Shown piece by piece: positions 41,945-51,477 of a stretch of 64,000 nt of DNA (within the stretch, counting starts at the first letter, position 1; every line of letters starts with the position of its first letter). The position numbers and the translations under genes were made by a program. The stretch is from assembly GCA_045592985.1 (NCBI GenBank), contig JAZNVU010000026.1:43846-107845 (forward strand), in the 5' to 3' direction. This DNA is from UMGS172 sp045592985 (GTDB lineage: Bacteria; Bacillota; Clostridia; Oscillospirales; Acutalibacteraceae). The notes beneath the pieces are model-generated. The model did not search any database. It had not been told where the DNA came from and was given only the letters and a program-made list of their open reading frames with translations.

Positions 41945-43546
41945 ATGAAAAGATTTATTTGTTTGCTTATGGCAATATATTTGGTTTTGCTCTGCTCTTG
42001 CCAATCAACCGGCAACTTATCTTCGGGTACTGTGGACTCCTCGACAAATTCAGACAACCGTACTCCCAAGCAATTCGGATTACTTTATTGCAACAGCGAT
42101 TCTATCAACCCTTATCTTGCCGAAACTTCGGTCAACCGTCAGTTGTCCTTGTTAATTTTTGACCCACTTGTACGTCTTGATAATCAGTTTAAACCTGAAT
42201 ATGTTTTGGCAAAAAGCATCGAAAAAGACGAAAAAAAATGCACCGTCAAACTTGAAAATACCCGTTTTTCTGATGGTTCTGCCATAACCGCCGAAGACGT
42301 TGTTTACTCCTACAATCTCGCAAAAGAATCTGACACTGTTTATGCTTCTTCATTAAAGAGCATTGCTTCAATTACTGCAGAGTCGTCTGATACACTTATT
42401 GTAACCTTAAAAAAGAACGACCCTTATTTTAAGAACCTGCTCGACTTCCCTATTATAAAAAAAGGTTCAGACAAACTGACCGACGAAAATAAAATAGCAT
42501 TGCCGCCCATAGGCACAGGCAGATATGTTCCCGATTTCGCGGCATTTAAACTCTACAGCAATCCATCACACGTGTTGGGAGCACCCGCCATAACCGAAAT
42601 CAATCTTATTAATGCTCCCGATAACGATGTTGCAAAGTATAATCTTGAATCGGGAAATATCAGCATTTACAGTACCGACCTCTCTGATGGAGTTATTCCG
42701 CCCATGTCGGGTAACTTGAGTACCATATCGCTTAACCGACTGGTTTACTTGGGTCTTAATTTCAACAAAGGTCTTTTTAAAAGTGAAGAGTTCCGATATG
42801 CCCTTTCGGCAAGTATCGACCGCAAAACACTTTGCGATTACTCTTACTATACCTATTCCACACCTGCAACAGGCATTTTCAATCCTGTTTGGGAGGACGC
42901 CAAAGGCGTTCAAAACATTTCTCCGACAGCCAACACGCAAATAATGGTTGCTTATTTAGAAAGTATCGGTTATAATAGTAAAGATGAAGAGGGATACTTT
43001 GTCAACTCCAAGGGCAAAAGAATAGAACTTAGCCTTGTATATTACGAAGGTAATTCCCGTCGCGCCGAGGCTGCAAGACAAGTGGCAACGCAGTTGCGCA
43101 ATGTCGGAATCTCGATAGTTGAAAAGGCTATGGATTGGAAGAATTATAAATCTTCTTTGGAACACGGTTGGTTCGACCTTTATATTGCCGAAGTTAGATT
43201 GCTCGGTAATATGGATATAACCGAACTTGTCACCCCAGGCGGTAGTCTGGCTTACGGTATTCCGGTAGAAGTCCCCGACAGTGAAACCGAAACTGAGGAA
43301 AACAATGAGCCTTCTAAAGAACAGCAACCCGAAGAAGAAGCAAACTCTTTCAACACTGCCAAGGCAGTCAAAGGCTTTTATGACGGAAAGTATTCGCTGA
43401 CCGATGTCATCAACGCATTCAATGCCGAAATGCCGCTTATCCCACTTTGCTATACTTTAGGTGTCACCGTTAGTGACACATCTTTCACCATTGATAATGT
43501 ATCGTCAAGTTTTGACGCATACTTCGGAATATCAAACATAAGGTAG
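41945..43546 (+). CDS. Oligopeptide-type substrate-binding lipoprotein (SBP family 5)
   Basis: 533 residues. Lipoprotein signal with LCSC lipobox (Cys19), a Ser/Thr linker, then the family 5 fold: LLIFDPLVRLDNQFKPEYVLAKSIEKDEKKCTVKL, FSDGSAITAEDVVYSYNLAK, LNFNKGLFKSEEFRYALSASIDRKTLC. A low-complexity acidic insert (SETETEENNEPSKEQQPEEE) sits in the C-terminal lobe. No permease or ATPase genes adjoin it, so it is an orphan receptor here. Confidence 0.88.
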   Translation: MKRFICLLMAIYLVLLCSCQSTGNLSSGTVDSSTNSDNRTPKQFGLLYCNSDSINPYLAETSVNRQLSLLIFDPLVRLDNQFKPEYVLAKSIEKDEKKCTVKLENTRFSDGSAITAEDVVYSYNLAKESDTVYASSLKSIASITAESSDTLIVTLKKNDPYFKNLLDFPIIKKGSDKLTDENKIALPPIGTGRYVPDFAAFKLYSNPSHVLGAPAITEINLINAPDNDVAKYNLESGNISIYSTDLSDGVIPPMSGNLSTISLNRLVYLGLNFNKGLFKSEEFRYALSASIDRKTLCDYSYYTYSTPATGIFNPVWEDAKGVQNISPTANTQIMVAYLESIGYNSKDEEGYFVNSKGKRIELSLVYYEGNSRRAEAARQVATQLRNVGISIVEKAMDWKNYKSSLEHGWFDLYIAEVRLLGNMDITELVTPGGSLAYGIPVEVPDSETETEENNEPSKEQQPEEEANSFNTAKAVKGFYDGKYSLTDVINAFNAEMPLIPLCYTLGVTVSDTSFTIDNVSSSFDAYFGISNIR

Positions 43547-43578
43547 TTTTGAAACCAAATAAATCGGAGGTAAAATTA

Positions 43579-43926
43579 ATGATCGCTTACGAAACAAAAA
43601 CAGGAACAGTTACCGTATCGAATGAATACTTTGCAAAACTTATCGGTAATGCCGCTTCATCATGTTTCGGAGTTGCCGGCATGGCTCCTCATGGAAAGCA
43701 GAAATTCAAAAATCTGTTCTCCAAAAAAGATTACACCGACAAAGGCATCCGTATTTCGGGTGATTTTGATATGATAAATGTTGATCTTCATATTATCGTT
43801 GCATACGGCATGAATATCAACGCCATTGCAAAGAGTATTACTCACAAAGTTAAATATGTCGTAAAAGAAGCCACCGGAATCACCGTTGGCAATGTTACCG
43901 TTCGTATCGACGGTATTAAAGAATAA
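43579..43926 (+). CDS. Asp23/Gls24-family protein
   Basis: 115 residues. GTVTVSNEYFAKLIGNAASSCFGVAGMA and DLHIIVAYGMNINAIAKSITHKVKYVVKEATG are the family blocks. Start ATG 43579 with GGAGG 8 nt upstream. Encoded just before the fatty-acid-kinase-like gene, the arrangement conserved across Firmicutes (yloU-yloV); a role with that enzyme at the membrane is likely. Confidence 0.9.
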   Translation: MIAYETKTGTVTVSNEYFAKLIGNAASSCFGVAGMAPHGKQKFKNLFSKKDYTDKGIRISGDFDMINVDLHIIVAYGMNINAIAKSITHKVKYVVKEATGITVGNVTVRIDGIKE

Positions 43927-43993
43927 GTTTATATAAGCATTTTCATTTTGCTTATCCGCAACGGTCCTACCGTTGCAGTTAGGAGTGTTAGTT

Positions 43994-45667
43994 TTGATAA
44001 ACGGAAATATTTTGCGCGATGCTTTGCTTTCGGGTGCAAACAATATTATTAACTGCAAGCAGGCAGTTGACGAACTCAACGTGTTCCCTGTACCAGACGG
44101 TGACACCGGCACAAATATGTCTATGACCATAAGCAACGCCGCACGCGAACTTGCTTTGCTTGACGGTGAAACCGCTGGCAAGGTTGCCGAGGTTAACGCT
44201 TCTGCCCTTTTAAGAGGTGCCAGAGGTAACTCAGGTGTTATTTTGTCGCTGCTTTTCAGAGGCTTTGCAAAAGGTCTTAAAGGCAAAGAGGTTATGGATT
44301 CCGAAGCGCTTCGCGATGCCATGAAGTTGGGTGTCGATGCAGCATACAACGCTGTTATGAAGCCCACCGAAGGTACCATTCTTACCGTTGCAAGGGTTGC
44401 ATCGGAATATGCCGAGGCGGCTACCAAAGCAGGTAAAGACGTTGTTGAAGTATTTGAGGCTTTGCTCGAAGGTGCCAACAAAGCACTTGCAGAAACACCC
44501 GAGATACTTACTGTTCTAAAAAAAGCCGGCGTTGTTGACGCAGGCGGTAAAGGATTTGTTGTAATTCTCGAAGGTATGCTTTCGGTATTTAAAAACGGTG
44601 TAATGGTTGAGGCAAACGAGCCGAGTGCTACAAGTTCTCCTGCTGCAACACAGCGTAATGCCGCTGCCGAGTCGGAAGCCGAAATCACCTTCACCTATTG
44701 TACTGAATTTATTGTCAAACGTAATCCTGATATTGATACCGACCCTAAATCATTGCGTGCTTATCTTGAGACCATTGGTGACTGTGTCGTTGTTGTTGAT
44801 GACGAGGAAATCATTAAAGTTCACGTTCACACCGACCATCCCGGTAACGCATTTGAAAAAGGTCTTACATTTGGTCAACTTATCAACATGAAGGTTGAAA
44901 ATATGCGTGACCAGCACGAAAGAGCCAAGCACGATTCTAAGGGCGACGCTCCTAAAACTGCCGCACCTGCAACCGAAAAGGCAGATTTAACACCTGTAGA
45001 GATTGAAAAAGAAGTTGGCTTTGTGGCAGTTGCCGCAGGCGCAGGTATTCATGAGTTATTTACAGACCTTGGCGTTGACAAAATTGTCAGCGGAGGTCAA
45101 ACCATGAACCCCAGCACCGATGATATTCTCCATGCTATTGAGCAGACCCCTGCTTCAACTGTTTTTGTTTTGCCTAACAATAAGAACATCATCATGGCTG
45201 CCGAGCAGGCAATACCGCTTAGCACCCGCAAGGTTATAGTTCTTCCTACCCGTACTATTCCGCAGGGTATTTCGGCAATGCTCAGTTTCGACCCCGATTC
45301 GGATGATGATACCAACACCATCGCCATGCAAAAGGGTTATGAAAACGTGCAGACCGGTCAGGTTACTTTTGCCGCACGTGATTCGGACTATGACGGCAAC
45401 AAGATTAAAAAGGGCGACCTTTTGGCTCTTGCCAACGGCAAAGTTTCGTTCACCGAGACCGACCTTGAAAAGTGCGTCTTAAAACTTATCAAAAATCTCG
45501 GCAACCGCGACACTTCGTTCATCACCCTCATTTTCGGTGAAGACGTTAGCGAAAGCGATGCTGAAAAAATCAGTTCTGCAGTTTCTGATAAACTAGGTTC
45601 TGACGTTGAAGTCACTTTGATTAACGGCGGTCAGCCCGTATACTACTTCATTATTTCGGTTGAGTGA
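43994..45667 (+). CDS. fakA: Fatty acid kinase A-like (DAK2/YloV) protein
   Basis: 557 residues. N-terminal DhaL-type nucleotide-binding domain (VFPVPDGDTGTNMSMT, LRGARGNSGVILS, PTEGTILTVARVASE), then the middle and C-terminal parts of the YloV family. FakA phosphorylates fatty acids bound to FakB proteins. Start is TTG 43994 with AGGAG 8 nt upstream; the product then begins INGNIL like relatives. No fakB in the window. Last bases overlap the region just before recG. Confidence 0.85.
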   Translation: MINGNILRDALLSGANNIINCKQAVDELNVFPVPDGDTGTNMSMTISNAARELALLDGETAGKVAEVNASALLRGARGNSGVILSLLFRGFAKGLKGKEVMDSEALRDAMKLGVDAAYNAVMKPTEGTILTVARVASEYAEAATKAGKDVVEVFEALLEGANKALAETPEILTVLKKAGVVDAGGKGFVVILEGMLSVFKNGVMVEANEPSATSSPAATQRNAAAESEAEITFTYCTEFIVKRNPDIDTDPKSLRAYLETIGDCVVVVDDEEIIKVHVHTDHPGNAFEKGLTFGQLINMKVENMRDQHERAKHDSKGDAPKTAAPATEKADLTPVEIEKEVGFVAVAAGAGIHELFTDLGVDKIVSGGQTMNPSTDDILHAIEQTPASTVFVLPNNKNIIMAAEQAIPLSTRKVIVLPTRTIPQGISAMLSFDPDSDDDTNTIAMQKGYENVQTGQVTFAARDSDYDGNKIKKGDLLALANGKVSFTETDLEKCVLKLIKNLGNRDTSFITLIFGEDVSESDAEKISSAVSDKLGSDVEVTLINGGQPVYYFIISVE

Positions 45668-45668
45668 T

Positions 45669-47699
45669 ATGAAATCGGAAGATAACATCAGATTTTTAAA
45701 AGGTGTCGGCGAAAAGCGCGCCGAGTTGTTTAAGCAGCTCGGCGTTACTGACGTCGGCACTCTTTTGCGTTTATACCCGCGTGATTACCGCGACCGTTCA
45801 AAACCTTTAATGCTTCACGAGGCTTATTTTGACCGTCCGTGTTGCATAAAAGCCACTGTTCAAAGCGAGGTCGAAGAGGTTTGTGTTCGCAAAGGCATGG
45901 CGCTCTACCGTTTTAGCATCACCGACGGTGTTGAAGGTTGCACGGTTACGCTTTTTAATCAAAAATACCTTGCTTCTAAAATAGAAATGGGCAAAACATA
46001 TCTGTTTTACGGCAAAGTGGAGCGAAATTTTTTCAAGTGCGAAATGTCGGCACCTGACATTTACGACCAAAACGAGACCAACATAATGCCCATATATCCT
46101 GCCACCGCAGGGCTTACCTCGGCGGTTATTTTAAAGGCAGTCGGCACGGCTTTGGAACAGGTAACACTTTCAGACCCGTTGCCCGACGATGTTCGACAAA
46201 AATATGCGCTTTGCGACCTTAACACAGCACTTAAAAACATACATTTTCCAAAGAGTATGCGCGATATTGAGACTGCGCGCAAGCGTCTTGTGTTTGAGGA
46301 ATTGTTTTTTCTGCAAACCGGTATACTCTTTCAAAAAAGCGGCAGAAAAAAACAGACCGACGTAATAATAAACGGTACTGCCTGCCGTGAATTTGCTTCG
46401 CTACTCCCCTTTTCGCTTACCGATGCGCAGAAAAATGCCATAAACGATTGCGTGAAAGATATGCGGTCTGGCAAACCTATGAGCCGACTTGTTCAGGGCG
46501 ACGTCGGTTCGGGCAAAACAATGGTTGCCGCAGCACTCAGTTTCACCGCTGCAAAAGAAGGCTATCAATCGGTCATAATGGCTCCGACGGAAGTGCTGGC
46601 AAACCAGCATTACTACAACATAAACCGCATTTTTGAACCGCAAGGTATAAAAGTTGCCGCACTCACAGGTTCGGTTACAAAATCCAAAAAGTCAAAGATA
46701 AAAGAGGCATTAAATAACGGCGAAATCGACGTGCTTATAGGTACTCATGCTGTTTTGGAGGATGACGTTACTTTCAACCGTTTGGGACTGGTTGTTACCG
46801 ACGAGCAACACCGTTTTGGTGTTGAACAACGCACAACACTTTCAAGCAAAGGCAACCACCCACACATGCTTGTTATGTCGGCAACACCTATTCCTCGCAC
46901 CATGTCGCTGATTTTTTACGGTGACCTTGACATAAGCATTATAGACACCCTACCGTCGGGCAGAAAGCCTATTGAAACCTTTCTCATAACCCCCGACAAG
47001 CGTCGACGCGCCTATAATTACTTCAAGGAACATCTTGACAAAGGCAGACAAGGGTACATCATCTGCCCGATGGTTGAGGAAAGCGAAAACATCGACCTTG
47101 CCTCGGCAATTGAATACTATGAAAAACTGAAAAACGAGGAATTTTCGTCATATAAAGTAGGTCTTTTGCACGGAAAAATGAAGCCCAAAGAAAAAACAGC
47201 CGTTATGTCCGCCTTTAAAGAGGGCGAGATTCAGTTGCTGGTATCCACAACGGTGGTTGAAGTCGGTGTCGACGTGCCGAATGCCGTTATCATGATGATT
47301 GAAAATGCCGAACGCTTTGGACTTTCACAGTTGCACCAGTTAAGAGGCAGAATCGGTCGAGGCGAGCATAAATCAACATGCATTTTCCTGTCATCCTACA
47401 CCGGTGGCGAAACAGGTCAACGCTTAAAGTTTATGTGCAGCACAACTGACGGTTTTAAGATTGCCGACGAAGATTTAAGGGTTAGAGGACCCGGTGATTT
47501 TATTGGTAAACGGCAACATGGACTTCCCAATCTTAAAATTGCCGATTTATCTGAGGATATGGAGCTTTTCCGTGCCGCAGGACTTGCAGCAAAAGAAATT
47601 TATAATAGTGACCCTAACCTTTTTAATCCCAAAAACACCTGCTTAAAGCAAGAAATACACAAACTTTTTAAAGCAGTTAAAACATTTGGATATAATTAA
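45669..47699 (+). CDS. recG: ATP-dependent DNA helicase RecG
   Basis: 676 residues. N-terminal wedge/OB domain, helicase motif I GDVGSGKT, motif II DEQH (TDEQHRFGVEQR), motif III MSATPIPRT, motif VI QLRGRIGRGEHKS, and the C-terminal RecG block ADEDLRVRGPGDFIGKRQHG. Remodels stalled forks and Holliday junctions. ATG 45669, 1 nt after the previous stop. The yloU-yloV-recG order is conserved in Firmicutes. Confidence 0.96.
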   Translation: MKSEDNIRFLKGVGEKRAELFKQLGVTDVGTLLRLYPRDYRDRSKPLMLHEAYFDRPCCIKATVQSEVEEVCVRKGMALYRFSITDGVEGCTVTLFNQKYLASKIEMGKTYLFYGKVERNFFKCEMSAPDIYDQNETNIMPIYPATAGLTSAVILKAVGTALEQVTLSDPLPDDVRQKYALCDLNTALKNIHFPKSMRDIETARKRLVFEELFFLQTGILFQKSGRKKQTDVIINGTACREFASLLPFSLTDAQKNAINDCVKDMRSGKPMSRLVQGDVGSGKTMVAAALSFTAAKEGYQSVIMAPTEVLANQHYYNINRIFEPQGIKVAALTGSVTKSKKSKIKEALNNGEIDVLIGTHAVLEDDVTFNRLGLVVTDEQHRFGVEQRTTLSSKGNHPHMLVMSATPIPRTMSLIFYGDLDISIIDTLPSGRKPIETFLITPDKRRRAYNYFKEHLDKGRQGYIICPMVEESENIDLASAIEYYEKLKNEEFSSYKVGLLHGKMKPKEKTAVMSAFKEGEIQLLVSTTVVEVGVDVPNAVIMMIENAERFGLSQLHQLRGRIGRGEHKSTCIFLSSYTGGETGQRLKFMCSTTDGFKIADEDLRVRGPGDFIGKRQHGLPNLKIADLSEDMELFRAAGLAAKEIYNSDPNLFNPKNTCLKQEIHKLFKAVKTFGYN

Positions 47700-47700
47700 A

Positions 47701-47730
47701 AAAATCCCGTCGATTACTCGACGGGATTTT
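47701..47730. terminator. Bidirectional terminator
   Basis: Perfect 13-bp stem AAAATCCCGTCGA / TCGACGGGATTTT with loop TTAC, between recG (+) and fucO (-). Confidence 0.93.
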
Positions 47731-47743
47731 AAAGTTTTATAGA

Positions 47744-48892
47744 TTACATAAGTGAGAGGTAGAGAGCCTTGATTTCTTCTACACTTGTGTCTCTGGGGTT
47801 ACCGGGACGGCAAGCATCGGCAAAAGCGCTTTCACTAAGGAAGTCAATGTCCTCTGCCTTAACAATCTCTTTAAGGTCGGCAGGAATACCAACATCGAGG
47901 CTCAACTGCTTAACAGCGTCGATAGCAGCCTTTCTGGCATCCTCAAGAGTCATAGCGTCAACATTTTCTACGCCCATAGCCTTTGCGATGTCACGGTACT
48001 TCTCGCCGGTCGCAGGAGCGTTATACTCCATGACTGTAGGAAGAATAATAGCGTTTGCAACACCGTGAGGAGTATCATAAAGAGCTCCCAAAGGATGAGC
48101 CATAGAATGAACAATACCAAGACCAACGTTACTAAAGCCCATACCAGCGATGTACTGACCGAGTGCCATACCCTCTCTGCCTTCTGCAGTGTTAGCAACT
48201 GCACCGCGGAGAGACTTAGCAATAATCTCGATAGCCTTGATGTGGAACATATCACTCATTTCCCAAGCGCCCTTGGTTATATATCCCTCGATAGCGTGGG
48301 TAAGAGCACCCATACCGGTAGCGGCAGTAAGACCCTTAGGCATGGTAGACATCATATCAGGGTCAACAACAGCAACAACAGGGATATCGTGAACGTCAAC
48401 GCAAACCATCTTGCGGTTCTTTTCGACGTCGGTGATAACATAGTTGATGGTAACCTCAGCAGCAGTACCTGCGGTGGTAGGAACTGCAATGATAGGAACG
48501 CAAGGATTCTTAGTAGGAGCAACACCCTCTAAAGAACGAACATCTGCAAACTCGGGGTTGGTGATAATAATACCGATAGCCTTTGCGGTATCCATAGAAG
48601 AACCGCCACCGATAGCAATGATACAATCAGCACCGCTTGCCTTAAATGCGGCTACACCTGTCTGAACATTTTCGATGGTGGGGTTAGCCTTGATGTTGCT
48701 GTAAATCTCATAAGGAAAAGCTGCCTTATCAAGAACGTCGGTAACCTTTTTGGTTACACCGAACTTGAGAAGATCGGGGTCGGAACAAACGAAAGCCTTT
48801 TTGAAGCCTCTGTTTTTGACCTCATCGGCGATAGCGTTAATAGCGCCTGCACCGTGGTAACTTGTTTCATTAAGTACAAATCTGTTTGCCAT
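47744..48892 (-). CDS. fucO: Lactaldehyde reductase / iron-dependent alcohol dehydrogenase
   Basis: 382 residues, group III iron-containing ADH. Very close to E. coli FucO by eye: NPEFADVRSLEG, AVPTTAGTAAEVTINYVITD, DALTHAIEGY-like GALTHAIEGYITKGAW (metal His), HSMAHPLGALYDTPHGVANAI. Reduces L-lactaldehyde from fucose or rhamnose to 1,2-propanediol. No fucose genes lie nearby, so it may serve other short aldehydes. Confidence 0.9.
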   Translation of the reverse strand: MANRFVLNETSYHGAGAINAIADEVKNRGFKKAFVCSDPDLLKFGVTKKVTDVLDKAAFPYEIYSNIKANPTIENVQTGVAAFKASGADCIIAIGGGSSMDTAKAIGIIITNPEFADVRSLEGVAPTKNPCVPIIAVPTTAGTAAEVTINYVITDVEKNRKMVCVDVHDIPVVAVVDPDMMSTMPKGLTAATGMGALTHAIEGYITKGAWEMSDMFHIKAIEIIAKSLRGAVANTAEGREGMALGQYIAGMGFSNVGLGIVHSMAHPLGALYDTPHGVANAIILPTVMEYNAPATGEKYRDIAKAMGVENVDAMTLEDARKAAIDAVKQLSLDVGIPADLKEIVKAEDIDFLSESAFADACRPGNPRDTSVEEIKALYLSLM

Positions 48893-48960
48893 ATTTGTCT
48901 TCCTTTCTATTTTGCCGTTAGGCTTATTTATTATTTTACCGCTTTCGCGGAAGTTAACCT

Positions 48961-49941
48961 TTAATTTTCATACCCGTTGGTTTCGCATTTTTTGAAAAAA
49001 CTAAGCACCGTTTTTTCATAAGTCCTGGGCGCTGTAACGTAACTCATACCATGACCCGCCTCGGGAACTATCAGCAGTTCTTTAGGTGCAGTACAAGCCA
49101 TATAGTTACGAAAAGTCATTTCAGGTGGTACAAAATTGTCAGCCGAGCCATGGATAAACAATACAGGACGGTCGTTGGTTTTGAGTGCCTCTTCCGTGGA
49201 ATATTCTTCACCGTCAAACTTTGCCTCTCGCTTACAAATAGCATTGGCAATAGGATAGGTTATTTTTGAATTAAGGTGCAAGTTATTATCCAGTACATGT
49301 TGCCAGATATCGTGAGGCGACGTAAATCCACAATCGGCAATAATCCCTTTAACGTTTGTGGGCAGTTGGAAACCCGAAGTCATAAGCACTGTGGTAGCCC
49401 CCATTGAAACACCGCACAAATATATGGGTATATCGTTACCGTAACGTTCTGCCGCATATTGTACCCATTTTAAACAATCATGTCTCTCAAGCACACCAAA
49501 GCCAATATGGTCGCCGCCGCTACCGTTTTGACCACGTTGGTCGGGATATATGACTGTGCAACCATTAGAATGATAAAACTCGGCAGTAGAACCATAGTCT
49601 ATCTTCCAACTCGAACGCCAACCATGCATAGCAACAATAACCCTCTTGGGGGTTTCAGCATGGTAAATGCGACCAGTAAGCGGTATACCGTCATGCCCTT
49701 GGATGTCTACCTGCTCGGTAGGAAGAAGTTCGGCTGTTTTGCTCGCCTTTATAACCGTTTGGGCATTTGGGTCACTTATAAGTCCGCCGGTCAATTTATC
49801 CTGAACCTTTTCAGGAAAATCCGCAATTTTTCTTCTGACTGCTACCGAAACCAAAAGCCGGCTTGCAACATAAGTTGCTACACTCGCCGCAAGAACAGTA
49901 GCTCCTCCTAAAATCAACGCCGTTTTTACGCTCTTTTTCAA
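48961..49941 (-). CDS. Membrane-anchored alpha/beta hydrolase
   Basis: 326 residues. One N-terminal helix (ALILGGATVLAASVATYVASRLL), then the fold: VIVAMHGWRSS (oxyanion), nucleophile elbow CGVSMGATTV, acid RPVLFIHGSADNFVP and PEAGHGMSY (His). TTG start, 6 nt from GGAGGA. Related to BAAT/peptidase S9-like hydrolases of Firmicutes. Esterase or peptidase at the membrane; substrate unknown. Own promoter, so separate from the operon upstream. Confidence 0.85.
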   Translation of the reverse strand: MKKSVKTALILGGATVLAASVATYVASRLLVSVAVRRKIADFPEKVQDKLTGGLISDPNAQTVIKASKTAELLPTEQVDIQGHDGIPLTGRIYHAETPKRVIVAMHGWRSSWKIDYGSTAEFYHSNGCTVIYPDQRGQNGSGGDHIGFGVLERHDCLKWVQYAAERYGNDIPIYLCGVSMGATTVLMTSGFQLPTNVKGIIADCGFTSPHDIWQHVLDNNLHLNSKITYPIANAICKREAKFDGEEYSTEEALKTNDRPVLFIHGSADNFVPPEMTFRNYMACTAPKELLIVPEAGHGMSYVTAPRTYEKTVLSFFKKCETNGYEN

Positions 49942-49978
49942 AGATATTCCTCCACATAAAAATGCATGATTCTAATTG

Positions 49979-50007
49979 ATTATAACGAATACTAAGTTAA
50001 TATTCAA
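49979..50007 (-). promoter_or_regulatory. Promoter of the alpha/beta hydrolase gene
   Basis: -35 TTGAAT (50002-50007), -10 TATAAT (49979-49984), 17-bp spacer. Confidence 0.75.
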
Positions 50008-50022
50008 CAATTGTTTTGTTAA

Positions 50023-50910
50023 TTATTTTACAAAATTTACAGCTTTATGTAAATTTTGTATAACCACCTTGTCAAAACTCTCTGCATGCTCGCCGTCAAG
50101 CGTCCAATCAAGTTTACCGTTCGACTCCACTGTAATAGTTGACGCCTTATAGAATTCGATACCGCCGTTTTCAAACTTAGAAGTGGTAAGCGCTGTTATT
50201 ATTTTATTGAGTTCGGCAACTGTCTTAGGTTTCTTGATAAGACCAACTTCAAACTCACCGTCACTCATATCGACAAGGTTTTCGTCTAGTTTTACTATAC
50301 CTGCAAGCGAAGTGGAGTTCGCCACGGCACCGAACATATAATCATCCTCTATTACATGCTCTCCCATGGTAATTTTGACATGATGGCTTTTTATGTTGCC
50401 AATTTCTTTAACACCGCCCAAGATATACGCCATATGACCGAAGATATTCTTCATATCTTGTGTAACACTGTACGATGCGGCGGTAAAAATGCCAAAAGCC
50501 GCAACATAGGTGAAGTACTGCTTACCGTCGAAAAACCCGACATCAATAGGAATTGGCGTGCCTTTTGAGATAACTTCAGCCGATTTTTTGGGTACTGAAG
50601 GCAACTTCATGCTGGTTGCAAAATCATTGGTACTGCCGGCAGGAATGTATCCTAACGGCAAAGTGCTTCCCGACTGCATAAGACCGTTTATGGTCTCGTT
50701 TAAAGTTCCGTCTCCACCAAAGCAGATTACTTTTTTATACCCTTTTTTCTCAGCAGTCGCTGCTCTTTTCACGGCATCTCCGCGGTTTTGAGTAACAAAC
50801 ACCGTGACCAACATGCCACTTTTCTGCAAAGCGGTTACAACATCAAGTAACGCTGTTTTGGCCTTCATTTTACCCGCTACGGGATTAACGATAAGCAAAA
50901 CCTTATCCAT
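50023..50910 (-). CDS. Diacylglycerol/lipid kinase family protein (YegS/DgkB type)
   Basis: 295 residues. N-terminal LLIVNPVAGKMKAKTALLDV and catalytic-domain GGDGTLNETINGLM, then GYIPAGSTNDFATSMKLP; C-terminal beta domain with WTLDGEHAE. Phosphorylates diacylglycerol, undecaprenol or related lipids. Fourth gene in a tight minus-strand operon (5-bp gap to the PAP2 phosphatase), implying a lipid phosphorylation/dephosphorylation cycle. Confidence 0.9.
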   Translation of the reverse strand: MDKVLLIVNPVAGKMKAKTALLDVVTALQKSGMLVTVFVTQNRGDAVKRAATAEKKGYKKVICFGGDGTLNETINGLMQSGSTLPLGYIPAGSTNDFATSMKLPSVPKKSAEVISKGTPIPIDVGFFDGKQYFTYVAAFGIFTAASYSVTQDMKNIFGHMAYILGGVKEIGNIKSHHVKITMGEHVIEDDYMFGAVANSTSLAGIVKLDENLVDMSDGEFEVGLIKKPKTVAELNKIITALTTSKFENGGIEFYKASTITVESNGKLDWTLDGEHAESFDKVVIQNLHKAVNFVK

Positions 50911-50915
50911 ATAAA

Positions 50916-51473
50916 CTACTCCTTGTTACAACTGTTAATTTTACAATAATATGCAGAAATAATTTGTTTTACTATAATACTTGCCAAAATACCAAATAAT
51001 ATTCCCAAAACAGCACCGCACAGCACGTCGGTCGGATAATGAACATAAAGGTAAAGTCGCGAAAAAGCCACCAAAACAGCAAGCACCAAAGCGGGTATAC
51101 CAATGCGTTTATTGGCAATGAAAAGCACGGTCGCCGCTTCAAAGCATGCAAGTGTGTGACCCGATGGAAATGATTTATCACTCAAACTGTCTACCAACAA
51201 TTCGATATTCACACCCGGCATATCATAAGGACGCACTCTGGCCACAAGCGGTTTGAGTGTAAGGTTGCCAACTACAAATCCCAACGCCAAAGCAATGCCC
51301 ATCATAGCACCAACCTTGCGAGTTTTCTTGAAAACCAACAAAACAGCAGCGGTTACTATCCAAAACACACCGCCTTCACCTAAAAGGGTAACTATCGGCA
51401 TCAGAAAATCAAGAAAACCGCATTTTATATTATCCTGAATGAAATTAAGTATTTTAAGTTCAAATTCGTTCAT
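50916..51473 (-). CDS. PAP2-family membrane phosphatase
   Basis: 185 residues, about five helices. Phosphatase signature in three parts: KPLVARVRPYD, PSGHT and SRLYLYVHYPTDV (catalytic His). Dephosphorylates lipid pyrophosphates such as undecaprenyl-PP or phosphatidate on the outer face. 4 bp after the anchored protein and 5 bp before the lipid kinase. Confidence 0.9.
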   Translation of the reverse strand: MNEFELKILNFIQDNIKCGFLDFLMPIVTLLGEGGVFWIVTAAVLLVFKKTRKVGAMMGIALALGFVVGNLTLKPLVARVRPYDMPGVNIELLVDSLSDKSFPSGHTLACFEAATVLFIANKRIGIPALVLAVLVAFSRLYLYVHYPTDVLCGAVLGILFGILASIIVKQIISAYYCKINSCNKE

Positions 51474-51477
51474 TTAG

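Noticed and set aside
43660..44694. 344-codon minus-strand frame opposite the asp23-like and fakA-like genes
   Set aside because: Low-complexity Ser/Ala/Thr-rich translation, spans two real genes and has no ribosome site.
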